Positions 1 to 12,500 of a stretch of DNA of 64,000 nt are shown piece after piece. The translations under genes were made by a program, and so were the position numbers. The notes under the pieces were generated by a model. That model searched no databases, was not told where the DNA came from, and saw only the letters and a program-made list of their open reading frames with translations. Source of the stretch: Eutreptiella sp. 'Long Island Sound 2002' (taxonomy: Eukaryota; Euglenozoa; Euglenophyceae; Eutreptiales; Eutreptiaceae). The stretch's first letter is position 1. Each line of letters begins with the position of its first letter. The stretch spans positions 18,125,612-18,189,611 of the forward strand of contig OZ038392.1 of assembly GCA_964036045.1 (NCBI GenBank), given 5' to 3'.

Positions 1-1117
1 CGGTGGTTCACTTAGGGTCTGTAGACTACATGTGTATTTGTTTCACCTCTCGGTGATTGCTTAATCCCCTCAATCTCTGCCCAAATTCATTCTCAATTTT
101 GCTGAATCTTGTGATCATCCACAGATGCGCCAAATCTGAGCCACATGCTGTACTTTTCAGAACGACAAAAGCGGGATAACACGATGTAGAGTTCGGCGAG
201 GACACCGTAGCGTGCCCGCGAAAGCGAAACTGTGCCAGAGCACTGAGATGTCACTCCAATTCTTGATCCCCCCACTCAATCCATCAATAATCTACCTCAT
301 TCTCAACCAATGCATGGTTTGGTATCGATTCTCGATACGTTTACATGCTTTTTAGCCCGTGACCTAATGTTTTACTGCACGGAGGACTGTTCGTCACTTC
401 TCATTCTGTCTCATTTCAGGTTCATCCACCCTGATTCAGTGCCAATTCAGCCCAAATCAGGTCAGATCAAGCAGATTTCGCCCCATCGAGGCTACATTTC
501 TATGTTTTTCTGGGACTTACCCGCACTACGTTCTTCTTTGACGTAGCGACACACCCCAGTGTGTTTTTGGAGGGGGAGTGTAAGTGCGGCTAGCCCCATC
601 TGCTCGGATTTTCAGACATTCTGCCCAGATTGGCTACATTTTGGTCATTTTCTTTGCTTCGGCGGAATTGCCGCCTCGCAGCTCAGTCACAGGATATTTC
701 CTATATATTTCTGAGATGCCGGATTTGATTCCGCGGTCCATTTCCCGTAGATCCGCCGCATTCCGCTATTTTAGCTGGAATCGCCATTTGCCGCTGACGC
801 GAGCTCGCGGGCCAGATCGGCCAAACATTTTTACATAAATGGATTATTTCAATCTTTTCAGACAGTTTTGGACACTCAGATGTATTTAGAATAATTCCCC
901 TCAATTTTCTTCATAGACTGGGATTTTCTGCCGGACCACAATCAGCATGGACCTTGCTTCTGTTGTCGCTGCTCTCGCCTCCGTTGGTGTCCGTGTCTCT
1001 GGTTCTACCCCCAATAACAACATCCAGGAAGACTCCTCGCGTGCCTGCCCCACTGGTCTTGCCGGCCCCGAGCCCTCCGGCACCCACAACGACCCAGGGC
1101 AGCACTTTCATTAAGAC
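1..1117. other. No gene recognised
   Basis: Only short ORFs occur here, with no domain-like sequence, no RNA gene and no obvious repeat. The stretch ends where the 41-bp minisatellite begins. An exon of a gene lying to the left cannot be excluded. Confidence 0.4.
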
Positions 1118-2092
1118 TGTGGGGTAGAAAAGACGATGACTTGAGGCTGACATCCCCGTGTGGGGTAGAAAAAGCGATGACTTGAGGCTGCCACCCCCCT
1201 GAGGGGTAGAAAAAGCGATGACTTGAGGTTGCCATCCCCCTGTGGGGTAGAAAAGGCAATGACTTGAGGCTGCCATCCCCCTGTGGGGTAGAAAAAGTGA
1301 TGACTTGAGGCAGCCATCCCCCTGTGGGGTAGAAAAAGTGATGACTTGGCGCTGCCATCCCCCTGTGGGGTAGAAAAAGCAATGACTTGATGCTGCCATC
1401 CCCCTGTGGGGTAGAAAGGGCAATGACTGGAGGCTGCCATCCCCCCTGTGGGGTAGAAAAAGCAATGACTCGAGGCTGCTATCCCCCCTGTGGGGTAGAA
1501 AAAGCGATGATTTGGTGCTGCCATCCCCCTGCGGGGCAGAAAAAGCAATGACTTGAGGCTGCCATCCCCCTGTGGGGCAGAAGAAGCAATGACTTGAGGC
1601 TGCCATCCCCCTGTGGGGCAGAAAAAAGGGATGACTTGGTGCTGCCATCCCCCTGTGGGGTAGAAAAAGCAATGACTTGATGCTGCCATCCCCCTGTGGG
1701 GTAGAAAGGGCAATGACTGGAGGCTGCCATCCCCCCTGTGGGGCAGAAAAGGCAATGAGTCGAGGCTGCCATCCCCCCTGTGGGGTAGAAAAAGCGATGA
1801 TGTGGTGCTGCCATCCCCCTGTGGGGCAGAAAAAGCAATGACTTGAGGCTGCCATCCCCCTGTGGGGTAGGAAAAAAGCAATGACTTGAGGCTGTCATCC
1901 CCCTGTGGGGCAGAAAAACTGACGACTTGAGGCTGCCATCCCCCTGTGGAATAGAAAAAGCGATGACTTGAGGTCGACATCCCCCTGTGGGGTAGAAAAA
2001 GCGATGACTTGGTGCTGCCACCCCCCTGTGGGGTAGAAAAACCAATGAATTGAGGCCACCATCCCCCTGTGGGGTAGAAAAAGCAATGAATC
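1118..2092. repeat. 41-bp minisatellite, about 23 units
   Basis: Tandem units of 41-42 bp, each containing a CCCCCTGTGGGG near-palindrome followed by TAGAAAAAGC and GATGACTTGAGGCTG. Units differ by scattered substitutions and single-base indels. Because 41 is not a multiple of three and the minus strand of the unit has no stop in any frame, long overlapping minus-strand ORFs with a 14-residue pseudo-period run in all three frames. They are best read as periodicity by-products, not genes. Confidence 0.9.
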
Positions 2093-2194
2093 ACCTCGCT
2101 AGAGGTTGTTAGACCAAAACCGGGCAGGTGTGCGCAAGGGTGGAACGTCGTATACCCCCCGTTTCGGGGTAATTCGCGTTTTGTACCTCCAGGG

Positions 2195-3240
2195 GTGGTA
2201 CCGGCCATCCAAGGGGTTGTAAAATCCTCTTTTGGGCCAAAAATGATATCCCCCAATGAACTTTTTTTTTTCGGGCCCCGTAGGTGGGGTCGGCCGGGGG
2301 GTGATTTTGGGGGGGGGGGGGGTGCAAAAAACGGCCCCCCCATTTTTTGAACCCGAAACTCCAAAAATCGCGTCCGTTTTCGGTTTTGAGCGATTTTTTT
2401 TTCGGGATTCCCCGAACCTTAGGGGACTTAGGGCGGAGGGGACTTAGGATTTTTTCGGGCCCGCCAGGCGAAAACAGGCGAAAACGCTCTCGCGGCCGTT
2501 TTGCGCCCTTTACAGTGCCCTGGGACAGTGCGATTGGGGTCTAGTAGGGTTGTACACCCAAAGTGGGGTGCTTGGAGGGCGCGCATATCAGTTTGCGGCG
2601 CGATTCGGACCCTCGAGGGTGCGTTTTGGGCAACCGCAAAGTGGCCGATCCTTCAGGACTGCCATTTTCCCTATGTGTCTTCCTTAGGCAGTTTGCGCCG
2701 AACGGCGTTTTCCGGCCCTTGTGGTGCCTTGGGACCATTCGGTTGGGGTTATTTATGGTTGCACACCCAAAGCACGGTACTTAGGCGGTGTGCATGTCCC
2801 TTCTCGGTGCGATTGGGTCCCTCGGGGGTGCGTTTTAGGCCACCGCAAAGTGGCCGCACCTTCAGTAAACGCCCAGGGGGGGGGGGACAAAATCGGCCGA
2901 AAAAATGACCCCCCCTTTTTTTGACCCCGAAACCCCAAAAATCGCGTCTGTTTTCGATTTTGGGCACTTTTTTTTTTGGGACACCCCAAACAGCCTACGG
3001 CCTTAGGAGGGGACTGAGCATTTTTTCGGGCCCGCCGGGGGCCGAAAACAGGCGAAAACGCTCTCGCGGCCGTTTTGCGCCCTTTACAGTGCCCCCGGAC
3101 CGTGCGGTTGGGGTCTAGTAGGGTTGTACGGCCAAAGTAGGGTGCTTAGAGGGCGCGCATGTCAGTTTGTGGCGCGATCCGGACCCTTGAGGGTGCATTT
3201 TAGGCGACCGCAAGGTGGCCGATCCTTCAGAAATGCGTTT
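2195..3240. repeat. Dispersed repeat family, left copies
   Basis: Two successive units (about 2352-2930 and 2930-3240) share a T-rich block (cgattttgagcactttttt-like), a block ending cggccgttttgcgcccttta, and a block with acacccaaagtagggtgctt. The same blocks recur in order at 8.2-9.5 kb, so this is a dispersed, partly tandem non-coding family. The G and T runs vary in length between copies. No intact ORF is shared by the copies. Confidence 0.75.
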
Positions 3241-3890
3241 TTTGCCACTTGGCACCCACGGGGGGGTCCCGGGGCGGGTCGGGGGTCCCGGAACCCTTTC
3301 TTGCAAAGTTGTTCTACTCCCCAAGGGCTACCCAGAAGAGCCTCACTGGTGCCCGTACGGGCCGCGGTACCCAAGTTATGGCCGATCCAAGTTGGCCAAT
3401 CCTAAGGAAATGCCTTGGGAGTCCGAACTTGTTGCCCTCGTTTCTCCGACATATCGCATTTTTGTATATCAACCGTGGACCACTCTGGGAGGCCTAGGGG
3501 ATGAATGGAGGTCATTTGGCGGTGAGTTAAGACCGGATGCGAGCCTGTAGGGTCCAGTATCACGCTCCAGTACCCATCTTGGGGTCATTTTGAGCCCCAA
3601 ACGGCGTGCCGGGTGGCCTGGAATTCGCGTTTTTGGCCACTTGGCACCCACGGGGGGTCTCGGGGCGGGTCGGGGGTCCCGGAGCCCGTTCTTGCAAAGT
3701 TGTTCTACTTCCCAAGGGCTACCCAAAACAGCCTCACTGGTGCCCGTACGGGCCGCGGTACCCAAGTTATGGCCGATCCAAGTTGGCAAATCCTAAGGAA
3801 ATGCCTTGGGAGCCCGAACTTGTTGCCCTCGTTTCTCCGACATATCACATTTTTGTATATCAACCGTGGACCACTCTGGGTTGCCATTAA
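3241..3890. repeat. Direct repeat of about 255 bp, two copies
   Basis: The stretch at about 3241-3490 recurs at about 3636-3880 with few differences. Both copies begin near ttggcacccacggggg and end near ccgtggaccactctggg. They are separated by about 150 bp of unrelated sequence. No coding function is apparent. Confidence 0.75.
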
Positions 3891-4823
3891 TTGAGCTATC
3901 TAGCATGAGAAAACCCCAAAATTATACGACCCCATGGAACTGGTTGAAATTAAATCTTTGCCCAAAATTCTACACCCTGACTGCACTACTTTGCGCGGAA
4001 GCTAGCTCTTGCACGTTGACCTCGTTTTGCAAAATTCTTTTACAAGCGCGCGCGTTAAAGAGTAACACGCGCGTAAGTAGTAACAAAGTGTCTCATTTTC
4101 AAGAAAGCGCTAGTACGCCGCAGAGATAAGCGGAAAGTAAGAGTGCATTCCGGGCCAATTTTTTATGCTTTCCATCATGGCAGTGTCAGATTTTTTTCAT
4201 ATTCGCATTTAACTGCCATTTTTGGGTTCAGAGAAGTGGGGGCGAGCGGTCTTTTTTAGAGACCCCACTGTCTTAAAATAGGAATTCTGTTGGCCTGAGG
4301 GCACGAAAACAGGATCTGACTGGACCAAAACAGAGAGGGGAGTGCCAGCTACAAGCTGGTATATTTCTTTTGTGAAATCTTGCAGTTAGGCGCAAGAAAA
4401 CAGCGTTTTAAGACAGTGCTGCAGAGGCAGCAAAATTGTACGTACGCGCATCGCGCACTGCAGCTAGGAGGGAGAGACAGATCTTGCGGCTGCTGCTGCC
4501 GTTTGGTGCTAGATTTCTTTACACTGCAAGCTGTTTATGCCTGCTTGCTAGTGCACTATTTTTCTGGCTTCTGCTCGTGGCCTGGTGGCTGTTTCCTACG
4601 TTGGGGGGGGGGGGGCGTTTCGCACATGCCTTTTCAGTTGAACAGAATGCAAGATGCAAGATTGTGATTCTCGTCTTCGACTGTGACTGTGGCTTTGCAC
4701 CCTGCTGCTGCAGTCACTCCTGCAGTTCACTGGTATGGTATAGTCAACTGCAGGTGGCGTTTCTCAAAACTCTGGGTCTCGCTGTCTCGAACTCTGGATC
4801 TTGTCGTCTTTCCACAGATCGTG

Positions 4824-4885
4824 TGACAATTTGAGATGTTTGACAATTTGAGATGTTTGACAATTTGAGACGTTTGACAATTTGA
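4824..4885. repeat. 17-bp tandem repeat, 3.6 copies
   Basis: The unit TGACAATTTGAGATGTT is repeated three times with one T-to-C change in the third copy, then a partial fourth copy. Confidence 0.9.
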
Positions 4886-5143
4886 CGCAGCCTGTGGATC
4901 GACAACAGAAAGGTGAACGAGCTGCACGGCGAGCTGCAACGCCCCGCAGGTGATGGAGAGCTGATAAGTGATATAAATAGTTTTCAGTTTGATGTTGTTT
5001 ATTGCTGCCTTGTTGCTTGGTGTGCAGGGCCTTTTGTAGGCATCTGTTTCTTCTTCCAGGGGGCGGCCGACCCTAGAACCAGCTAAAACCACTGACTCAC
5101 ACCCAGGTTTTGCTTCGTATTGGTAATTAATGATGTCATTGTT

Positions 5144-5228
5144 CAAATCCGCAAACAAAAAACTGTGCCGTTTTTTTCTAGTCATTAGTCAAATCCACAA
5201 ACAAAAAATTGTGCTGTTTTTTTCTAGT
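5144..5228. repeat. 46-bp direct duplication
   Basis: Two adjacent near-identical segments start with CAAATCC(G/A)CAAAC and end with a T-run followed by CTAGT. They differ at a few positions. No function is evident. Confidence 0.8.
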
Positions 5229-6375
5229 TAACCATAACAACCAAAACCCTGAATTGTACACCAAGTTCGCCATTCACCAGCACCTGATCACCTCTCCCCC
5301 TTTTTTGAGGTCACAGATTCCAAAAAACAAATTGGTTTTTAGTGAAATGTTCAGTAGACGTAACTAATTGGACAATTGAATAGTACCGTAGCGTACAAAA
5401 CTAGCACTGTGAAAAAAAACCCTGCAAAACTGTGAATTGCTACAGTTCGGAGGCTTGTAGCCATGTCACACCGACACCAATGTATCCGAACAAGAGGTAC
5501 ATCCTCTAGCAAATCACCCAAAGAACATTTTTGGCCACTTAAATACCCCCTGGTACCCCCTTAGGCACCTTCAATTGCCATTTTAAGACACCCGCACAGA
5601 ATCTGTTACTAATTAACCGGAACTGCCCATTCTGGGACCCTTGAGATCCCCTTCGTTTCTGGGGCCTAGCGCCAACATGTCAACTCAGTTTCCAAATCTG
5701 ATTTTACCAATTTCGAAATGGGTTCCAATAGATGATATTTAAAAAAAAAAGTACCACAAAACTCATTGATAGGCCCTCGTTATGACCCGTTTAAGACACA
5801 ACTGTTACTATTTAAACCGTACGCTAGTACCAATGCGAAGCCTACGTCCCATAGAACATTCTAGGAAAAAAGCTTAGTACAAAACTCTACACAATGGCGG
5901 CGCAATAAGCAAATTTATACAAAATTGGTTGTTTTTAGCCGAATCTGGAGTAGTACAAGTGCGGAATTAAACAGCGCTTTTGGAAAAAAAAACTGTAAGG
6001 CAGTTTTAAAAAAAACGAAGCAGTTAAAAAAAGAAACCGAAGGCCTTAAAAAAATAACGTGAAGCGTTTGGTGATGATGGCAGCAGGATAATGAGTTGTA
6101 TTGCACACCAATGTCATTTAAATGTTTTCTAAGAATGCAAATGGCACTGGTTTGGGCGCGGCAGGGCGCCCCGGGACCAGAAATCGCCCCAAAATGGCAT
6201 TTGAACCCCATTCAGAAAAATGGCCGCCAAACGGGCTCGACGGGGAGTTAGGCCAAAAAAAACCCCATTCCACGACCGGGGGAACATAACAGATCCGAAA
6301 ATAGGGTCTCGGCTCGCGGGGCCACTGGTCAAAAAATGGAACATTTGCGGCGCACTGAACTCGCCGCGGACCAAC

Positions 6376-6392
6376 GGTTAGGGTTAGGGTTA
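6376..6392 (+). repeat. Short interstitial telomere-like TTAGGG tract
   Basis: About 2.8 units of GGTTAGGG in direct orientation. It is short enough to be chance or a relic of a healed break. The opposite-strand motif (CCCTAA, four units) occurs at 39.27 kb. Confidence 0.5.
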
Positions 6393-8099
6393 CCCAAATG
6401 TGTACAAAACTGTGCCTATTTAAACCGTCAGCTAGTACGAGTATCTGGTGTGGAAAAACCGGAAAGTTTATACGGCCGCATGGAATTGGTTAAAATTATT
6501 TTTTCTGCTCACATTCGCTGCACCTTGACAGCACAGCTTTGCACGCAACCGATCTCTTGCCCCTTGACCCTATTTCGCAAAATTCCTTTACCAATGCGTA
6601 CGAGTGCCACGGCAAATCTTCAACGCTCGCCCAACCCTGAACAGTGAATACTGCTTTGAAGAGAACGTCAAGATGCCGCAGAATTACAGGGAAACCAAGC
6701 CAACAAGCACCCCCAGCCCATACTCGGGGAATGCCAACAACATCCATGGCCTGGCAAGCAGTTCCCGCCGGGAGGGATGCCAGACCAGGCAGCTCGTCAT
6801 CAGCCACAGCAACAATCTTCCCCAAAATGCTGGCAGACTTGGCCCCCTGTGGTTTAGGGATTGGCTATTGCAACTGGAATAGGTGCTAGAGAAGGAGCTC
6901 GACGCATCTGGCTTTGCTTCCTGTGTAGGTGGGATTGAGGGTGTGAGTTGTACGGCTGACTCCCGGGATTCCCGGGTTCGCTGCAACTCCCCCAACCCCC
7001 TCCCGCAGAATCACAGGGCCCAAACCCTTTGGGTGGGGGGGTGCTAGTTCCAGGCCCGGGGGAGAAGGAGGAGCTCTGCCCTGCGCCCTGGGAGGAGCTG
7101 GGAAACAGGGAGGAGGTGCATGTGCGTATGTGTGCACGATACTATGACAGAGGGGGATACATTGTGGCAGTGCCTGGGTCATACATAGCAGATGTGAACA
7201 ACCCCCTGGGGGTGCCTGGGCTTCGGCTGCCACAGAATCAGAACCTCCAAGAGGTCCCTAGCCACTGCAGGCCGCCATGTCTTGCTTGCCTGAGGGACCT
7301 GCTTTGAAAACCCTATGGACCGGATATGAGTAATGGTGTGCACTCCTTTGACAGCGGTGCACAATGGGTGGAGAGGATTGGGCGAATGTAGGCTCCCTTC
7401 ACCATGTCAACCGGGCAAATCCAGCTAGATGCAACCAGTGACCTGTTCCTGTGAGGCCAAAGATGGGCCTCTGCTGATCTGCTGGGTATCATTGCATAGC
7501 TGCAAAGGGAAGGAGGTGGCCGAATCACAGCAAGTAAAGGCTGTCAACATGGGGGACAACTTTGTGGGCTGGGGAGCTCTGATGCCCAGGCCCGGCTGCA
7601 CTTTAGTTCGGGCTTTGGATTCAGGCCATTTCTTCTGAGTCCGTAGGGGGTATGAGGATTGGAAGGGGAGTTGGGGGATTCTGGGAAAGATTCCACTTTC
7701 GGTAATTTTGATTTTTCATCCACCTGTTAGGATCCCCAAGGCTGTTTTGGGCACTAAATTGCCCACAAAACGCACCACATCGCTCAAAATTGGATGAAAC
7801 CTGTTGCATTGGATGCGGAATTTGATTCTTTAGCTTTTATGTTGCCGGATGGTTTGGCCAAAAATGGATGCAGCACCAGGAAATTGCAAGTTTCTGCATT
7901 CTGGGGCTGATTTCCGGTTGCCTGAGGCTGATTTCGGCCAACCCGGGCAGTATATTGACCATAAAACGAACTAGACAGCTCAAAAGCGCACAAAACTTGT
8001 TTCAGGCGATGCGTAATGGCTCTGTGGTTGTTGTGAGCTATTGAGATCCAAAATTTTGAGCCACGGTTTTCGGAAAAATAAGTTTGACCCGTCTGCTGC
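6393..8099. other. No gene recognised
   Basis: Several ORFs of 60-115 codons overlap on both strands without recognisable domains or a consistent reading frame. The composition (CCTGGG/CCCAGG-rich at 6.9-7.3 kb) differs from the satellites on either side. It could be a decayed element or untranslated sequence. Confidence 0.35.
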
Positions 8100-8121
8100 T
8101 TGCTTGCTTGCTTGCTTGCTG
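8100..8121. repeat. (TTGC)n microsatellite
   Basis: About five TTGC units in a row, followed by a CTG-rich tail. Confidence 0.85.
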
Positions 8122-8209
8122 CTGGTTGGTTGCTGCTTGCCAAAATACATAGCTTACCTACTGGACCTAAAAAATAGTTGTAAAACCTCAACTGGGAGAC
8201 CCAGCTTGG

Positions 8210-9515
8210 TGAGGGGTGGTACCGGCCATCTAAGGGGGTGTAAAGTCCTCTTTTGGGCCAAAAATGATATCCCCCAATGAACTTTTTTTTTGGCCCCCGT
8301 AGGGTGGGTCGGCCGGGGGTCACTGTTTGGGGGTTTCCCCGGGGGGGAGGGGGGGGGGGGGACAAAAACGGCCCCCCACTTTTTTGACCCTGAAACTCCA
8401 AAAATTGCGTCCGTTTTCGATTTTGAGCACTTTTTTTTCTCGGGACCCCTGAACGTGAGGCGGTGGCTGGAGGGGACTTAGTGATTTTTTGGGCCCGCCG
8501 GGGGCCGAAAACAGGGTGAAATGCACCGTCGGCCGTTTTGCGCCCTTTACGGTACCCTTGGAGCGTTCGGTTGGGGTCCGGTAACATTGTAACAAAGTAG
8601 GGTGCTTGGACGAGGCGCACGTCCGTTCGCGGCGCGATTCGGTCACTCGAGGGTCCGTTTTAGGCGATCGCAAAGTGGCCGATCTTTCAGAACTGCCATA
8701 ATCCCTATCTGTTTTCCTTAGGCAGTTTGTGCCGAACGGCGTTTTCCAGCCTTTACAGTACCTTGAGAGCCTCCGGTTGGGGTCTAGTAAGGTTGTAAAC
8801 CCGAGGTAGGGTTCTTGGACGATGCGCATGTCCGTGCGCGGCCCGATTCGGTCCCTCGGGGGTGCGTTTTAGGCCACCGCAAAGTGACCGATCTTTCAGA
8901 GCTGCCATGGGGGGGGGGGGGGGCAAAAGTCGCCGAAAAAATGACCCCCCTTTTTTTGACCCCGAAACTCCAAAAATCGCGTCCGTTTTCGATTTTGAGC
9001 ACTTTTTTTTCTTGGGACCCCCGAGCGTGAGGCGGTGACTGGAGGGGACTTAGTGATTTTTCGGGCCTGCCGGGGGCTAAAAATAGGGCAAAACGCGCTG
9101 TCGGCCGTTTTGCGCCCTTTACGGTACCCTTGGAGCGTTCGGTTGGGGTCCGGTAACGTTGTACACCCAAAGTAGGGTGCTTGGACGAGGCGCATGTCGG
9201 TTGGCGGCGCGATTCGGTCCCTCGAGGGTGCGTTTCGGTCGACCGCAAAATGGCCAATCTTTCAGAACTGCCATAATCCCTATCTGTTGTCCTTGGGAAA
9301 ACCTGCAAATTGTGCTGAAAGGCGTTTTCCAGCCTTTACAGTACCTTGGGACTGGCTGGTTGGGGTCAGGTAATGTTGCACACCCGAAGTAGGGTGTTTG
9401 GGCAATGCACATATCCATTGGCGGCGCCATTTGCCCCCTCGAGGGTGGGTTTTAAGCGATCGCAAAGTGGCCGATCCTTTGGAACTGCCATAATCCCTAT
9501 CTGTATTCCTTAGGA
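8210..9515. repeat. Dispersed repeat family, right copies
   Basis: Two units of about 570 bp (about 8385-8955 and 8955-9515) match the 2.2-3.2 kb repeats block for block, including the leading segment with tggtaccggccatc, the G-run, the T-run and the cggccgttttgcgcccttta block. Each unit contains a subrepeat of about 205 bp centred on caaagtagggtgcttgga. The 3' edge runs straight into the main satellite array. Confidence 0.75.
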
Positions 9516-12500
9516 GAATGGGACTTAAAGAAAATCGGATCGGGGGGTCAAAAATCGAAAAATCTAAAATCGATTTTTATGACTTTCCAGCCATCAAATG
9601 TGATAGAAAAACATGTTTAGACCACTTATTGGACCCCCTATGCCCCGTAATGACCTGTTTTGACCCTGAGAGGGGGGCCGGTGGGTCATTTGTGCTGGGG
9701 ATAGCCCGAAGGGGACTTAGAGAAAATCGGTCGGGGGGTCAAAAATCGAAAAATCTGAAATCGAATTTTTTGACTTTCTAACCATCTAATGTGATAGAAA
9801 AACATGTTTAGACCACTTATTGGACCCTCTATGCCCCGCAATCACCCGTTTTGACCCCCGGAAGCGGGCCGGTGGGTCATTTGTGGTGGGGATAGCCCGA
9901 AGGAAACTTAGAGAATATCGGTCCGGGGGGTCAAAACTCGAAAAATCTGAAATCGATTTTTTTCACATTCTAACCATCTAATGTGATGAAAAATCATGTT
10001 TAGACCACTTATCGGACCCTCTGTGCCCCGCAATCACCCGTTTCGACACCCGGAGGGGGGCCCGTGGGTCATTTGTGCTGGGGATAGCCCGAAGGGGACT
10101 TAGAGAACATCGGTCCGGGGGGTCAAAAATCGAAAAATCTGAAATCGATTTTTTTCACATTCTAACAATCCAATGTGATAGAAAATCATGTTTGGACCAC
10201 TTTTTCAACCCTATATGCCCCGTAATCACCTGTTTTGACCCCCGGAGGGGGGCCCGTGGGTCATTTGTGGTGGGAATAGCCCGAAGGGGACTTAGAGAAA
10301 ATCGGTCTGGGGGGTCAAAACTCGAAAAATCTGAAATCGATTTTTTTCACATTCTAACCATCTAATGTGATAGAAAAACATGTTTAGACCACTTATTGGA
10401 CCCTCTATGCCCCGTAATCACCCGTTTTGACCCCCGGTGTGGGGCCGGTGGGTCATTTGTGCTGGGGATAGCCCGAAGGGGACTTCGGGCTATGCCGGGG
10501 GTGGGGAAAATAGGTTCAAGGCATCAAAAATCGAAAAATCCGAAATCGATTTCTTTGACTTTCTAACCATCTAATGTGATAGAAAATCATGTTTAGACCG
10601 CTTATTGGACCCTCTATGCCCCGTAATCACCTGTTTTGACCCCCGGAGGGGGGCCGGTGGGTCATTTGTGCTGGGGATAGGCCGCAGGGGACTTAGAGAA
10701 AATCGGTCCGGGGGGTCAAAACTCGAAAAATCTGAAATCGAATTTTTTGACTTTCTAACCATCAAATGTGATAGAAAAACATGTTTCGACCACTTATTGC
10801 ACCCTCTATGCCCCGCAATCACCCGTTCTGACCCCCGGAGGCGGGCCGGTGGGTCATTTGTGCTGGGGATAGCCCGAAGGGGACTTAGAGAATATCGGTC
10901 CGGGGGGTCAAAAATCGAAAAATCTGAAATCGATTTTTTTCACATTCTAACTATCTAATGTGATAGAAAATCATGTGTAGACCACTTTTTCGACCCTCTA
11001 TGCCCCGTAATCACCCGTTTTGACCCTGAGACGGGGGCCGGTGGGTCATTTGTGCTGGGGATAGCCCGCAGGGGACTTAGAGAAAATCGGTCCGGGGGGT
11101 CAAAACTCGAAAAATCTGAAATCGAATTTTTTGACTTTCTATCCATCTAATGTGATAGAAAATCATGTTCAGACCACTTATTGGACCCTCTATGCCCCGC
11201 AATCACCCGTTTTGACCCCCGGAGGCGGGCCGGTGGGTCATTTGTGCTGGGGATAGCCCGAAGGCGACTTTGGGCTATGCCGGGGGTGGGGAAAATAGGT
11301 TCAAGGCATCAAAAATCGAAAAATCTGAAATCGATTTCTTTGACCTTCTAACCATCTAATGTGATAGAAAAACATGTTTAGACCACTTATTGGACCCTCT
11401 ATGCCCCGTAATCACCCACTTTGACCCCCGGAGTGGGGCCGGTGGGTCATTTGTGCTGGGGATAGCCCGAAGGGGACTTCGGGCTATGCCGGGGGTGGGG
11501 AAAATAGGTTCAAGGCATCAAAAATCGAAAAATCTGAAATCGATTTCTTTGACTTTCTAACCATCTAATGTGATAAAAAATCATGTTTAGACCACTTATT
11601 GCACCCTCTATGCCCCGTAATCACCTGTTTTGACCCCCGGAGGGGGGCCGGTGGGTCATTTGTGCTGGGGATAGGCCGCAGGGGACTTAGAGAAAATCGG
11701 TCCGGGGGGTCAAAACTCGAAAAATCTGAAATCGAATTTTTTGACTTTCTAACCATCAAATGTGATAGAAAAACATGTTTCGACCACTTATTGCACCCTC
11801 TATGCCCCGCAATCACCCGTTCTGACCCCCGGAGGCGGGCCGGTGGGTCATTTGTGCTGGGGATAGCCCGAAGGGGACTTAGAGAATATCGGTCCGGGGG
11901 GTCAAAAATCGAAAAATCTGAAATCGATTTTTTTCACATTCTAACTATCTAATGTGATAGAAAATCATGTGTAGACCACTTTTTCGACCCTCTATGCCCC
12001 GTAATCACCCGTTTTGACCCTGAGACGGGGGCCGGTGGGTCATTTGTGCTGGGGATAGCCCGCAGGGGACTTAGAGAAAATCGGTCCGGGGGGTCAAAAC
12101 TCGAAAAATCTGAAATCGAATTTTTTGACTTTCTATCCATCTAATGTGATAGAAAATCATGTTCAGACCACTTATTGGACCCTCTATGCCCCGCAATCAC
12201 CCGTTTTGACCCCCGGAGGCGGGCCGGTGGGTCATTTGTGCTGGGGATAGCCCGAAGGCGACTTTGGGCTATGCCGGGGGTGGGGAAAATAGGTTCAAGG
12301 CATCAAAAATCGAAAAATCTGAAATCGATTTCTTTGACCTTCTAACCATCTAATGTGATAGAAAAACATGTTTAGACCACTTATTGGACCCTCTATGCCC
12401 CGTAATCACCCACTTTGACCCCCGGAGTGGGGCCGGTGGGTCATTTGTGCTGGGGATAGCCCGAAGGGGACTTCGGGCTATGCCGGGGGTGGGGAAAATA

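Larger units (their letters stand above)
3891..6375. other. No gene recognised
   Basis: AT-richer sequence with short ORFs only. Two small tandem repeats are listed separately. The stretch at about 3910-4080 resembles 6460-6630 (shared catgga(a)tggtt(g/a)aaatta and gcaaaattc blocks), so both probably derive from an old dispersed repeat. Confidence 0.4.

Noticed and set aside
911-2364. Long minus-strand ORFs of 125-417 codons
   Set aside because: They follow the 41-bp minisatellite period in all three frames and have no domain or composition independent of the repeat.
7784-9308. Minus-strand ORFs of 169-278 codons
   Set aside because: They lie in the dispersed repeat family with homopolymer runs and recur among repeat copies without shared frame.
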